A DNA stretch of 64,000 nt. Source: Selenomonas ruminantium subsp. lactilytica TAM6421 (GTDB taxonomy: Bacteria; Bacillota; Negativicutes; Selenomonadales; Selenomonadaceae). This document shows, in pieces, positions 16,951 through 25,682 of this stretch. Positions within the stretch are counted from its first letter, which is position 1. The number at the start of each line of letters is the position of its first letter. Where the stretch lies: positions 1,240,001 to 1,304,000 of the forward strand of contig NC_017068.1 in the NCBI RefSeq assembly GCF_000284095.1, written 5' to 3'. Below the pieces are notes generated by a model that was given only the letters and a program-made list of their open reading frames with translations, did no database searches and had not been told where the DNA came from. Both the position numbers and the translations under genes were made by a program.

Positions 16951-17938
16951 GTTACAGCTTTTAATCTTTACGGTCATTGCGCTGGCCTTGCTCTTTGACT
17001 TCATTAACGGCTTCCACGATACGGCTAATGCCATTGCTACGGCAGTGTCCACAAGGGCAATCCATCCCAGCCATGCCATTATGATGGCGGCAGGCCTGAA
17101 CTTCATCGGTGCCATGTACAGTACCGGCGTGGCTAAGACCATCGGTGCGGATATTGTCAGTTCCGCCCAGATGGTGGACGAGCATGTGCTGATTGCGGCG
17201 CTGGCCGGTTCCATTATCTGGAATGTGCTGACCTGGTGGTTTGCCGTGCCCTCCAGTTCGTCCCATGCGCTGGTGGGCGGTATCATCGGTGCCGTGATGG
17301 TGTCAGTGGGTGAGCAGGGCTTGAATTTCTGGGGCATCGGCAAGATTGTCCTGTCCCTGATTGGTTCACCGATTATCGCCATCTGCACCGGCTGCGTGGT
17401 CATGCTGCTGCTCTTTCGGATTTTTGGCGGCTTCAGCCCTTCGGCTGTCAACCACAAGTTCAAGAAGATGCAGATTGTTTCCGCAGCTATGATGGCCTTT
17501 TCCCATGGTTCCAACGATGCTCAGAAGTCCATGGGTATCATCACGCTGGCCCTGTTGGCCGGCGGTTATATCGGTGAGTTTGAAGTGCCGACTTATGTCA
17601 AGGTGCTCTGCGCTACGGCAATGGCTCTGGGTACAGCAATGGGCGGACGGCGGATCATCCGTACCATTGGCGGTAAGATCTTCAAATTGGAACCCATTTC
17701 CGGCTTTGCCGCAGACCTCAATTCCTCGACGGTTATCTTCGGGGCAACGCTGCTGCATCTGCCGGTCAGTACCACCCATGTGGTGTCCGGTTCCATTATG
17801 GGTGTAGGCACAGCCAAGCGTGTCAATGCGGTAAGATGGGGCGTGGCCCAGCAGATGGTTATGGCCTGGGTTTTGACAATCCCGTGCACGGCATTGATGG
17901 GGGCGCTTTTCTACAAGATTGTTTGTATGTTTATGTAA
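16943..17938 (+). CDS. pit: PiT family inorganic phosphate transporter
   Basis: Low-affinity cation-coupled phosphate symporter in the inner membrane. The 331-residue protein carries the duplicated family signature: FDFINGFHDTANAIATAVSTRA near residue 15 and its inverted counterpart FSHGSNDAQKSMGIITLAL near residue 185. About ten hydrophobic helices surround them, including VPSSSSHALVGGIIGA and LPVSTTHVVSGSIMGVG. It overlaps the DUF47 gene by eight bases, the usual pairing. A 9-bp stem terminator follows. Confidence 0.96.
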   Translation: MHELQLLIFTVIALALLFDFINGFHDTANAIATAVSTRAIHPSHAIMMAAGLNFIGAMYSTGVAKTIGADIVSSAQMVDEHVLIAALAGSIIWNVLTWWFAVPSSSSHALVGGIIGAVMVSVGEQGLNFWGIGKIVLSLIGSPIIAICTGCVVMLLLFRIFGGFSPSAVNHKFKKMQIVSAAMMAFSHGSNDAQKSMGIITLALLAGGYIGEFEVPTYVKVLCATAMALGTAMGGRRIIRTIGGKIFKLEPISGFAADLNSSTVIFGATLLHLPVSTTHVVSGSIMGVGTAKRVNAVRWGVAQQMVMAWVLTIPCTALMGALFYKIVCMFM

Positions 17939-17966
17939 TATTCACACAATTTTATAGCCAAATTGA

Positions 17967-18016
17967 GACTTAAGTGTTACAATAAAGAGTAATACTTAAG
18001 TCTTTTTCTTTTTTAT
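17967..18016 (+). terminator. Terminator of pit
   Basis: GACTTAAGT / ACTTAAGTC, nine perfect pairs with an 18-base loop, followed by TTTTTCTTTTTT. Confidence 0.75.
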
Positions 18017-18031
18017 TGGCAAATGCGCAGT

Positions 18032-18130
18032 GGGTACTTTTCTTTGGCGCAAAGAAAAGTACCCAAAAGAAACAGCGGACTGAAATCCCATCCAGGGATT
18101 TACGCCCGCAGGCGCCCTTTCTTGGGCGCC
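18032..18130. repeat. Triple-hairpin intergenic repeat element
   Basis: Three consecutive palindromes: a perfect 14-bp stem GGGTACTTTTCTTT / AAAGAAAAGTACCC (18032-18064), AAATCCC/GGGATTT (about 18084-18101) and GGCGCCC/GGGCGCC (18111-18130). GTACTTTTCTTT-type palindromes are known as dispersed intergenic repeats in several bacteria. There is no coding capacity. Confidence 0.65.
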
Positions 18131-18170
18131 GGGGGGGAGCCGAATTCGTGGTTCTTGCAGGGATGGGGTG

Positions 18171-19793
18171 ATGGTTATGGCAATGGTTGAACTGAAAGAT
18201 TTGGCAGAGATAGCGCAGAAGGATTATGCTTCGGAAATTGTGGCTGGTCTCGTCAATAATGAAATCCGGGATTTGCAGAGTGAGATTGACACGTCAGGTA
18301 AGGTTGGTTTTATTGAGCTGAATACAGGACGGGGCTGGAAGATTTACCGGCGTACGGTGATGTTTGTGCTGTTTACGGCAGTGCATGAGATGTTTCCGTC
18401 GGTGGAGGTGGTGGCGCAGTTCAGTGCCAATAAGGGGCTGTTCTGTGAGCTGAAGCATTTCCATGATTTAAGTGAGCATGGGGTGGGGCTTATTGAGGCA
18501 CGGATGCGGGAAATCATTGCCGAAGACCGGCCCATTGTGAAGATGAAGATGGAAAAGGCGCAGGCGGTGCGGATCTTCAAGAATAATCGGCAGATTGAGA
18601 AGGCCAATCTGATCTCTTCCCTGAATATGGAAATGGTCAGTCTCTACCAGTGCGGGGCGTTCTATGATTATCTCTATGGGGTGATGATTGGCCATACGGG
18701 CAGCCTTGACCGTTTTGCCCTGGATTTTGAAGCGGGAGGAATCCTGCTGCGGATTCCGGATGTGGATACGGAGGGGAAAGTGCGGGAGCGTCTGCCCCAG
18801 CCGAAGCTCAGTCAGGTCCTGGCGGAATCCCGGGAGTGGGCGGCGGCCCTGCGGTGCAATTTCGTGCCGGATCTCAATCGCATCAATCGCCATGGAGAAA
18901 TCGGCGAACTGATCCGCATTTCCGAGGCCTTGCAGGAAAAGCGCATTGCTCATATTGCTGACCATATTGCTTCGCACAAGGACACGATGCGGCTGATCCT
19001 GATTGCCGGGCCATCCTCTTCCGGTAAGACTTCCTTTGCCCAGCGGCTGCGGGTGCAGCTCAGGGCGGATAAACTCATGCCTGTATCAATCTCATTGGAT
19101 GATTATTTTGTCAATCGGGAGGATACGCCCCGGAAGCCTACGGGGGAATATGACTACGAGTGTCTGGAAGCTTTGGATGTGGAGCTGTTCAACCAGCATA
19201 TGCTGGCACTGCTGGCAGGAGAGGAAATCGTCCTGCCCCGGTATAATTTCCTGACTGGCTCTCGGGAGTGGGATGATACGCGGCGGCTGGCAGTGAGCCG
19301 GGAGCAGCCCATCATTGTGGAAGGGATTCATGGACTCAATGAAAGGCTCAGTGAATATGTGCCCCATAGCCGCAAGTTCAAGATCTATATCAGCGCCCTG
19401 ACACAGCTCAACATAGACGCCCATAACCGCATTGCGACAACGGATGCGCGGCTGATCCGCCGCCTCGTGCGGGATTATCAGTTCCGGGGTTCCGGCGCAC
19501 TGAAGACCTTGAAGCAGTGGCCTGATGTGCGGGCGGGGGAGGAGAAGAATATTTTCCCCTTCCAGGAGGAGGCGGATGTGATGTTCAATTCGGCCTTGAT
19601 CTACGAGCTTGGCATCCTGAAACGCTATGCCTATCCGCTGTTGCAGAACGTGCCCAAGGATATTCCGGAACATGCAGAGGCCAAGCGTCTGCTGGATATT
19701 CTGCAGTATTTTGATGACATCACGGAGGAAGATGATGTACCGAATAATTCCCTGCTCAGGGAGTTCATTGGCAAGTCTGTTTTCTTTAAGTGA
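18171..19793 (+). CDS. Nucleoside (uridine) kinase-like protein with ThrRS-like N-terminal domains
   Basis: A 540-residue protein. The N-terminal half resembles the TGS/second additional domains of threonyl-tRNA synthetase (KHFHDLSEHGVGLIEARM near residue 95). The C-terminal half is a phosphoribulokinase/uridine kinase domain with Walker A GPSSSGKTSF near residue 280 and SLDDYFVNREDTPR and EGIHGLNERL downstream. Proteins of this architecture are widespread in Firmicutes and usually annotated as uridine or nucleoside kinases; the true substrate is not settled. Several starts are possible. ATG 18171 is seven bases after AGGGA; ATG 18177 and 18183 are alternatives. It stands alone, followed by a short GGGGCT/AGCCCC hairpin. 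Confidence 0.85.
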   Translation: MVMAMVELKDLAEIAQKDYASEIVAGLVNNEIRDLQSEIDTSGKVGFIELNTGRGWKIYRRTVMFVLFTAVHEMFPSVEVVAQFSANKGLFCELKHFHDLSEHGVGLIEARMREIIAEDRPIVKMKMEKAQAVRIFKNNRQIEKANLISSLNMEMVSLYQCGAFYDYLYGVMIGHTGSLDRFALDFEAGGILLRIPDVDTEGKVRERLPQPKLSQVLAESREWAAALRCNFVPDLNRINRHGEIGELIRISEALQEKRIAHIADHIASHKDTMRLILIAGPSSSGKTSFAQRLRVQLRADKLMPVSISLDDYFVNREDTPRKPTGEYDYECLEALDVELFNQHMLALLAGEEIVLPRYNFLTGSREWDDTRRLAVSREQPIIVEGIHGLNERLSEYVPHSRKFKIYISALTQLNIDAHNRIATTDARLIRRLVRDYQFRGSGALKTLKQWPDVRAGEEKNIFPFQEEADVMFNSALIYELGILKRYAYPLLQNVPKDIPEHAEAKRLLDILQYFDDITEEDDVPNNSLLREFIGKSVFFK

Positions 19794-19800
19794 CTGATGA

Positions 19801-19821
19801 GGGGCTGCAAAAGCCCCTTTT
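19801..19821 (+). terminator. Short terminator of the nucleoside kinase gene
   Basis: GGGGCT / AGCCCC with a five-base loop and TTTT, eight bases after the stop codon. The short T run makes it moderate. Confidence 0.6.
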
Positions 19822-19903
19822 GGGTGTTTTGCGTCATATTAGAGGATTTTGGGCCTTGTCTGCCGAAAGTATCGAACATAGGTTTATGAGGAGGATGAAT
19901 CTT

Positions 19904-21436
19904 ATGTGGAAAAAGAAATTGACGGCACTGGTGCTGGGGGTAATGCTGGCTTTGCCGGTATCAGCCGGGGCTTCAGTGCAGAAGGATGGTGTCCATATCA
20001 CCATCCTGCATACCAATGATATCCATGCCCGGGTGGAAGGTAATGCGGAGCAGAAGATTACTGGCATGGAATGGATTGCCGGCGGCATCCGGGCACAGAA
20101 GGCCGCCGATGAAGATACGCTGGCCTTGGACGGTGGGGATACCTTCCATGGCCTGCCCATCATCAATTTGAGCAAGGGGGCCAATATGGCCGTATTGATG
20201 AATCTGGCTGGTTATGATGCCATGACGCCGGGCAATCACGATTTCAACTATGGGGAAAAACGTCTGCTGGAATTGGCGCAAATGCTGAACTTTCCCATAC
20301 TGAGTGCCAATACTTATGACAAGGAACAGAAATCTTATCTGTTCCGTCCTTATAAGAGCTTTACCTTCAATGGTGTGAAGGTTGCGGTGATCGGTCTGAC
20401 CACGCCGGAGGTGGCCTTCAAGACCAATCCTGCCAATGTGACGGACGTTTTTTTCGGCAATCCCGTCACTGCCGCCAAGGATATGATGGCGAAATTACGG
20501 AAAAACCATGATGTGGTCATCGGCCTGATGCATATGGGCGTGGACAAGAGTTCGGAGTTCACCTCTGAGCGTATTGCCAAGGAAGTACCGGGATTTGACG
20601 TCATCATTGACGGTCATAGCCATACGATGCTGCCCAAGGGCTTGCGTGTAGGCAGGACGCTGATCTGTCAGACGGGCTGCTATGATAATGAACTGGGCAA
20701 AGTTGAACTGGTGGTAAAGGGACACAAAGTGCGCAAAGCGGAGGCCAGTCTGTTGGATGAACAGGCTGTGGAAAAACTGGCTGGCCAGCCCGATGCCGGT
20801 GTGCAGCAGGCATTGACGGAAATGAAGGCGCAGACGACCAACGAGTTGAATAAAGTCGTGGCTGCCAGCCCCCGCACGCTGACTTCCGCCCGGGAAATCG
20901 TACGTACCCGGGAATCGGAACTGGGGAATCTGACGGCGGATGCCCTGCGTGCAGTTACGGGTGCTGATGCGGCCTTTGCCAATGGTGGCGGCTTGCGGGC
21001 CGACCTGCCCCAGGGAAAGATCACCAAGGGAACGATCCTTACGATATTCCCCTTTGGCAATACGGTGTGCAAGGTTGAATTGAAAGGTGAGACAATCAAG
21101 GCGGCGCTGGAACATTCTGTAGAATATGTACCAGCCTCCTTTGGTGGTTTTATGAATGTCAGTGGCCTGACTTTTGATATGGACAGCAAGGCCCCGGCGG
21201 GAAGCCGTGTCAGCAATGTCAGGATCAATGACCAGCCCCTTGAGTTGAACAAGGTTTACACCGTGGCGATGAATGATTTTACTGCTGCAGGCGGTGATGG
21301 CTATGATATGCTGAAAGGTGCCAAATTATTGGGGGTATACGGCGCACTGGAGGATATTGTGGTGGAATACATCCGCACCCATGGCGTAAAGGACATTGAG
21401 GTAGGCAGGATAACGGATAACGTACATGTGAAATAA
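19904..21436 (+). CDS. Secreted 5'-nucleotidase / metallophosphatase (UshA-like)
   Basis: Exported phosphohydrolase that likely dephosphorylates nucleotides in the periplasm. A 22-residue signal peptide is visible (KKK followed by a hydrophobic run ending VSAGA). The calcineurin-like metal site is ILHTNDIHAR (34-43), DGGDTFHG (about 77-84), GNHDFNYG (110-117) and GHSHTMLP. The 5'-nucleotidase C-terminal domain has ELGNLTADALR, ANGGGLRADLP and FGNTVCKVELKG. ATG 19904 is nine bases after AGGAGG and starts the signal peptide cleanly; the upstream in-frame extension is not credible. The 510-residue length fits the family. UshA versus CpdB-type specificity cannot be decided here. Confidence 0.92.
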   Translation: MWKKKLTALVLGVMLALPVSAGASVQKDGVHITILHTNDIHARVEGNAEQKITGMEWIAGGIRAQKAADEDTLALDGGDTFHGLPIINLSKGANMAVLMNLAGYDAMTPGNHDFNYGEKRLLELAQMLNFPILSANTYDKEQKSYLFRPYKSFTFNGVKVAVIGLTTPEVAFKTNPANVTDVFFGNPVTAAKDMMAKLRKNHDVVIGLMHMGVDKSSEFTSERIAKEVPGFDVIIDGHSHTMLPKGLRVGRTLICQTGCYDNELGKVELVVKGHKVRKAEASLLDEQAVEKLAGQPDAGVQQALTEMKAQTTNELNKVVAASPRTLTSAREIVRTRESELGNLTADALRAVTGADAAFANGGGLRADLPQGKITKGTILTIFPFGNTVCKVELKGETIKAALEHSVEYVPASFGGFMNVSGLTFDMDSKAPAGSRVSNVRINDQPLELNKVYTVAMNDFTAAGGDGYDMLKGAKLLGVYGALEDIVVEYIRTHGVKDIEVGRITDNVHVK

Positions 21437-21470
21437 GTATTGCGGCCATTTCTGAGTGGCGCAGAGTCAT

Positions 21471-21529
21471 AGGGATAGCTTTTTTACAAGCTGGAGAATA
21501 TCTGGCTGTCAAAGAGTTATCCCTTTTTG
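21471..21529 (+). terminator. Probable terminator of the 5'-nucleotidase gene
   Basis: AGGGATA (21471-21477) pairs with TATCCCT (21518-21524) around a 40-base loop with internal AGCTT/AAGCT; TTTTTGTG follows. The large loop lowers confidence. Confidence 0.5.
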
Positions 21530-21585
21530 TGTTACACTAATTTACTAAAAAACAGTATTTATAAGAGACTGTGTTTATTTTTATA

Positions 21586-21643
21586 TTGACAATAATAATC
21601 AATGCTGATAATATAAACACCATGTGATTGATAATGATTATTA
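21586..21643 (+). promoter_or_regulatory. Promoter with two Fur-like operators heading the heme/iron operon
   Basis: TTGACA (21586-21591), 17-base spacer and TAATAT (21609-21614) form a strong promoter. A Fur 7-1-7 site, TGATAATGATTATTA at 21629-21643, matches the consensus TGATAATNATTATCA at all but one position. A second, TGACAATAATAATCA at 21587-21601, overlaps the -35 with two differences. Iron-bound Fur would be expected to repress the 13-gene cluster downstream. Confidence 0.8.
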
Positions 21644-21700
21644 ATTACGAACATGATTCAATAATGAATTGCATTCATATTTTGGAGGATTGATTAGAGA

Positions 21701-23794
21701 ATGACAGACAGGAAAAAGTTGGCAGGATGGGTTATGTTGGGAATTTTAGCAGGAGGCAATGTATGGACAACAGATATGGGGACTGTTGCTGCTGCGGAGA
21801 AGACGGCACAGGAGAGCATCCGCCTAAGTGACAGCTTTGTGCGGCCCGACTACGTGGAGGTAGAGAAGCTGCGGGACACTAAGCAGATTATTGTCATTAC
21901 CAAGAAGGACATGGAGGAAAAAGGCTATAAGAGCATTTCCGATGTGCTCAAGGATCAGCCTAGCGTCAATGTGGGGGCAACGGGCTGGGGCCAAGTGGAC
22001 ATTCGGGGCCAGGGCAGCGATCAGGCCACCCGTAACATTCAGGTTTTGGTGGATGGCGCACCTATCACCACCATGGTGAATCATCCTCTGCCCAATAATT
22101 ACGACTATGTGCCGGTGGAGCAGATTGAAAAAATCGAGATTATTCCCGGCGGTGGTTCTGTTATCTACGGCAGCGGGGCAGCCGGTGGTATCATCAATAT
22201 CACCACCAACCTGCGGTCTCTGCAGAAACCCCGCAGCAGTGTGAATACGGAATGGAATTCCGATGGCTATCGGGCCAGCGTGAATTATGGCACGAAGGTG
22301 GGAAACAAGACGGCAGTTCAGGCGGGATTTGCCCGGCTGGATCGGGATTTGTTCTTCGTGAATACCTATCGCAAGAGCAATTATGCGTATGGTGGTTTCC
22401 GTTATGATGCTGACCAGGATCACAGCCTGACTTTCCGTTACAGTCATTTGGATGAGGACAGCAAATTCCTGCAGAATGTGAGCCGTTGGAAAATCGATGC
22501 CTATGGGCATAACTATCGGCCAGATAAGAATAGTGATTATTTGAACGGGGACCGGAAGCTGGATACATACAATCTGAGTTACAATCAGAATTTCGGGACG
22601 AAGCTGAAGTACAGTGGGGATTTCTTTTATACGGACGGTTATTACACCAATACGAAATTCTTTGACGGGAAGATGAAGACCAAATCTTATGGTTCCCGCA
22701 TGCGTCTGGATTGGGCCTATGGGCAGAATGATTCCCTGCTGTTGGGGGTGGATCTCTTTGAGCAGGAGTCACATCTGAAATATAAGACCAGCGCTCGTAG
22801 TAAGCTGATGGATTTCAATTATGATAAGACTACAGAAGCATTATATCTGCTGAACAAGATGAAGCGGGGACGGCTTACCTACACCCAGGGCCTGCGTCGG
22901 GAAAAGCTTATCTGGAAGTTTGACAAGGATGGCGGCACGGCAGCCCGCCCCATTGGCGGCGTGGATTCCTCGAATCGTTGGAATACCGCCGGGGAGCTTT
23001 CGGTAGGTTACAATTACAGTGATTGGGGGAAGGTTTTCCTGCGCTATGAGCGGGGCTACACCAGTCCTGATGGTTTGCAGATCTGTGATGAAGTGTATTC
23101 TGACCGGAGCAGGAAAGTCTATGCCGCCACTGATGCGCAGGAGGAACGTTATAACTTGTGGGAAATGGGGTTGCGGGATAAATGGGGCGCTTCTACGGTA
23201 AGTCTCACCTTGTTTGCCTCGGAGACGAATAATGAGTTGGAGCGCCCTTATTTCAAGGGAGCCTATGGCTGGGAGTACAAGACCTACAACATGTACAATA
23301 CCAAACGCCGGGGGGTGGAGACCAGCTTCTCTCAGCGTCTGGGTAAGCTGCGTTTGCAGGAAGGCTACACTTACCTCCATGGCCGCCGGGATTATACCGC
23401 TCAAGGCCGGGCTCTGATGGCCGCTCATGGGGAGAATGAAATTGACTTCACGAACAGTGGACTGAAGGCTGTGCCGCAGCATAAAGTCCTGCTGACAGCA
23501 GATTATAAATTCGACAAACAGTGGAGTGTCAATGCCAAGTATACGTTCTTTGGCAAGTATAACAACTTCATCAAGGAAAGCGATCGCCATGAAGATGGCA
23601 ATATTGTCCATTCCTATGGTTTGCTGGATTTGGGCTTCAAATTCCAGCAGAATAAGGATCTGACCTGGTACGGCGGTGTCACCAATGTGCTGGGCAAGGA
23701 CTACTATGAGTATGATTCTGCTGGCGGGGCCACGGCGACGTTGGTTCCCGGTGCAGAACGCACATATTTTGTAGGTATGAATTATAAATTCTAA
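21701..23794 (+). CDS. TonB-dependent outer-membrane receptor 1
   Basis: Ligand-gated beta-barrel importing iron siderophore or heme with TonB energy. The 697 residues begin with a signal peptide of about 32 residues ending near AAA. The plug domain follows with ITKKDMEEKGYKSISDVLKDQP, VDIRGQGSDQ, QVLVDGAPI, VEQIEKIEIIPGGGSVIYGSGAAGGIINI. A 22-strand barrel ends in the aromatic YFVGMNYKF, the outer-membrane assembly signal. It starts a run of genes with exbB 15 bases downstream. The ATG is 12 bases after GGAGG. Which ligand it takes cannot be read directly; the downstream ChuW-like enzyme makes heme plausible. Confidence 0.93.
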   Translation: MTDRKKLAGWVMLGILAGGNVWTTDMGTVAAAEKTAQESIRLSDSFVRPDYVEVEKLRDTKQIIVITKKDMEEKGYKSISDVLKDQPSVNVGATGWGQVDIRGQGSDQATRNIQVLVDGAPITTMVNHPLPNNYDYVPVEQIEKIEIIPGGGSVIYGSGAAGGIINITTNLRSLQKPRSSVNTEWNSDGYRASVNYGTKVGNKTAVQAGFARLDRDLFFVNTYRKSNYAYGGFRYDADQDHSLTFRYSHLDEDSKFLQNVSRWKIDAYGHNYRPDKNSDYLNGDRKLDTYNLSYNQNFGTKLKYSGDFFYTDGYYTNTKFFDGKMKTKSYGSRMRLDWAYGQNDSLLLGVDLFEQESHLKYKTSARSKLMDFNYDKTTEALYLLNKMKRGRLTYTQGLRREKLIWKFDKDGGTAARPIGGVDSSNRWNTAGELSVGYNYSDWGKVFLRYERGYTSPDGLQICDEVYSDRSRKVYAATDAQEERYNLWEMGLRDKWGASTVSLTLFASETNNELERPYFKGAYGWEYKTYNMYNTKRRGVETSFSQRLGKLRLQEGYTYLHGRRDYTAQGRALMAAHGENEIDFTNSGLKAVPQHKVLLTADYKFDKQWSVNAKYTFFGKYNNFIKESDRHEDGNIVHSYGLLDLGFKFQQNKDLTWYGGVTNVLGKDYYEYDSAGGATATLVPGAERTYFVGMNYKF

Positions 23795-23809
23795 AGGAAA
23801 GAAAGGAAA

Positions 23810-24421
23810 ATGATCATGGAATTTTTTGCACTGTTTCAAAAAGGGGGGCTTGTCATGTACCCCATCATGCTGGCTTCCATTATCGCACTGACCATTGCTT
23901 TCGAGCGTTTTGCCTATTACCGCAGGGAAACCTTGAAGACGGAAGATTTCTCTGTTCAGCTAAATAAGTATCTGCAAGCTGGAGAACAGGAAAAAGCAGA
24001 ATCGCTCTGTCAGGAGGGCGGCGCACCAGGAGAGGTGCTGCTCACGGCCATGGCTGAAGAAAAATATGGCAGCCGGGAGGAAGTTGTGCTGGCTGCGGCT
24101 AAACGTAAAGCCTTGGAATTGCGTCAGTATCTGGAGTATCTTAGCGTCATCGTTACGATGGCGCCGTTGCTGGGGCTTTTGGGAACCGTGACAGGTATGA
24201 TCCAATCCTTTTCCGTGCTGAATGTGGCGGACGGAGAACCCTTTGCCATCACCGGTGGTGTCGGGGAAGCTCTGATTGCTACAGCTACGGGACTGCTGGT
24301 GGCGATACTGTCTTTGTGCCTCTACGCTTATCTTTCCCATCAGGCCAATGCCATCATCGCTGATGTGGAATATGTGTCCACCATGTATATAGCAGCAGGA
24401 GGTCAGGACGATGCGCATTGA
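23810..24421 (+). CDS. exbB: ExbB-type proton channel (MotA/TolQ/ExbB family)
   Basis: Inner-membrane proton channel that, with ExbD, powers TonB. The 203-residue protein has three predicted helices: residues about 15-30 (MYPIMLASIIALTIAFERF), a middle helix with VTMAPLLGLLGTVTGMIQSF near 115-135, and a third with GGVGEALIATATGLLVAI near 148-165, all typical. ATG 23810 or ATG 23816 could start; AAGGA is four or ten bases away, which favours the second. Its 3' end overlaps exbD by 11 bases. It sits between the receptor and tonB genes in the Fur-headed cluster, so it most likely serves these receptors. Confidence 0.94.
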   Translation: MIMEFFALFQKGGLVMYPIMLASIIALTIAFERFAYYRRETLKTEDFSVQLNKYLQAGEQEKAESLCQEGGAPGEVLLTAMAEEKYGSREEVVLAAAKRKALELRQYLEYLSVIVTMAPLLGLLGTVTGMIQSFSVLNVADGEPFAITGGVGEALIATATGLLVAILSLCLYAYLSHQANAIIADVEYVSTMYIAAGGQDDAH

Positions 24422-24815
24422 TTTGACCGCCCGGGAGGAAAAGCCCCGGCTGATGATCATCCCCATGATCGATATCATCTTTTTCCTGCTGGTGTTCTTC
24501 ATGATGAGCATGCTCACCATGGTGGTGCAGAAAAGCGTACCGTTGACTTTACCTCAGGCCAGCACGGCCAAAGTCAGCATGGTGGAGAACATTCCCATTA
24601 CCGTCACGGCAGACGGGGCGGTGTACTATGAGCAGGAGAAGATGAGCCTGGCAGATCTGGAAAGCCGTCTGTGGCAGCAGAAGCAGCAAGGGGAAGTATC
24701 CGTCATCCTGCGCGGTGATGCAGCAGCGGATTACGGCAAAGTGGTACAGGTCATGGACATGATAAAAAATCTGGGCATCAGCAAGGTTTACATCGCTACA
24801 GATACAAAGGGATAA
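24411..24815 (+). CDS. exbD: ExbD-type TonB complex subunit
   Basis: Single-pass partner of ExbB with a periplasmic domain. The 134-residue protein has one helix at about residues 16-37. It contains the essential membrane aspartate in PMIDIIFFLLVFF (Asp21, equivalent to the proton-path Asp of E. coli ExbD). A periplasmic domain follows with VTADGAVYYEQEKM and VILRGDAAADYGKVVQVMDM, both typical. It overlaps exbB and shares its last base pair with the tonB start (TAATG), so the three are translationally coupled. Confidence 0.94.
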   Translation: MRIDLTAREEKPRLMIIPMIDIIFFLLVFFMMSMLTMVVQKSVPLTLPQASTAKVSMVENIPITVTADGAVYYEQEKMSLADLESRLWQQKQQGEVSVILRGDAAADYGKVVQVMDMIKNLGISKVYIATDTKG

Positions 24816-25654
24816 TGGATGAGATTAGGATGAGAATGCGAAGCTGGAAGTTTTATTTTAGTATGGCTGCTGGTATCCATGGGCTTTTATTGGCCCTGCT
24901 GGCTTTGGCTGGTCTTAACTGGCTGGCCGGGGAGCAGGAGGAAAAGCCGGCCATTGAGGTGGGCTTTGTGGCGGAAGCCGCTGTGTCCGGCATGGCTGGC
25001 GGCAGTGAAGCCACGGGCAGCAGTGGCGGCAAGACAGGCCCGGCCATCAAGACCGCATCGGTGGCAGCGGTAGAAAAGCTCCAAAGTCTGCGGGGCCATT
25101 CCCCGGAAGCGCCTGCGCAAAAGCAGGAAATAAAAGCAGCGGATAGTGAAGCCGCTATTGCCGAAGCGGCAGCGGCTTTGGAAGCTCCTGCCGGCAGTGC
25201 TTCGGCTGAGGCTGGGGAGAATGCTGGCGGCTCGGGCGATGGTGATAGCGGTAGCCACGGCGATGGTGGTGAGTCTGGCGCAGCCACAGGTTCTGGCGGC
25301 AGCGGCACAGGCACTTCGACGGGGCTTGGCGCTGGTTTCACGCCTAACGGGGATGGTACCTATACGGCGGCTAGCGCGGCGGGTATCAGCTATCAGTTGC
25401 TGCGGGATGCCAATGCGGTGTATCCGGAGGAAGCCCGCAGCATCGGTTACAGCAATGTGGTGGAAGTGGTGGCCCGGATCATGGTGGGGCTGGATGGCAG
25501 CGTGGAAAGCGTCACCATCCTGAACAGTCCGCCAAACTTGGGGTTCCGGGAAGCTGCCCAGGAAGCTTTGTGGAGCATGCGCTTTGCTCCCATTTACTAT
25601 CAGGGGGTAAATATCCGGGTGCCCTTTGAAAAACATTTGATTTTTCAGCCATAA
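24815..25654 (+). CDS. tonB: TonB family energy transducer 1
   Basis: Transmits ExbBD energy to outer-membrane receptors. The 279-residue protein has a single N-terminal helix (about residues 15-36), a long periplasmic spacer and a C-terminal TonB domain (about 200-279). That domain has YPEEARSIGYSNVVEVVARI and VGLDGSVESVTILNSP, and ends with the RFAPIYYQGVNIRVPF pattern. The spacer is Gly/Ser/Ala-rich (a GSGSHGDGG-type stretch around 140-170) instead of the Pro-Glu/Pro-Lys rod of classical TonB. The start overlaps the exbD stop. A second TonB-like gene lies two genes downstream. Confidence 0.88.
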   Translation: MDEIRMRMRSWKFYFSMAAGIHGLLLALLALAGLNWLAGEQEEKPAIEVGFVAEAAVSGMAGGSEATGSSGGKTGPAIKTASVAAVEKLQSLRGHSPEAPAQKQEIKAADSEAAIAEAAAALEAPAGSASAEAGENAGGSGDGDSGSHGDGGESGAATGSGGSGTGTSTGLGAGFTPNGDGTYTAASAAGISYQLLRDANAVYPEEARSIGYSNVVEVVARIMVGLDGSVESVTILNSPPNLGFREAAQEALWSMRFAPIYYQGVNIRVPFEKHLIFQP

Positions 25655-25682
25655 TGGGTGAGGAAGATGGAGAAAGAATGTT

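Noticed and set aside
14908-17514. 868-codon open frame on the minus strand across the aminotransferase, DUF47 and pit genes
   Set aside because: It is antisense to three well-recognised genes, crosses their promoter and terminator, and its translation has no family features. It results from codon bias on the other strand.
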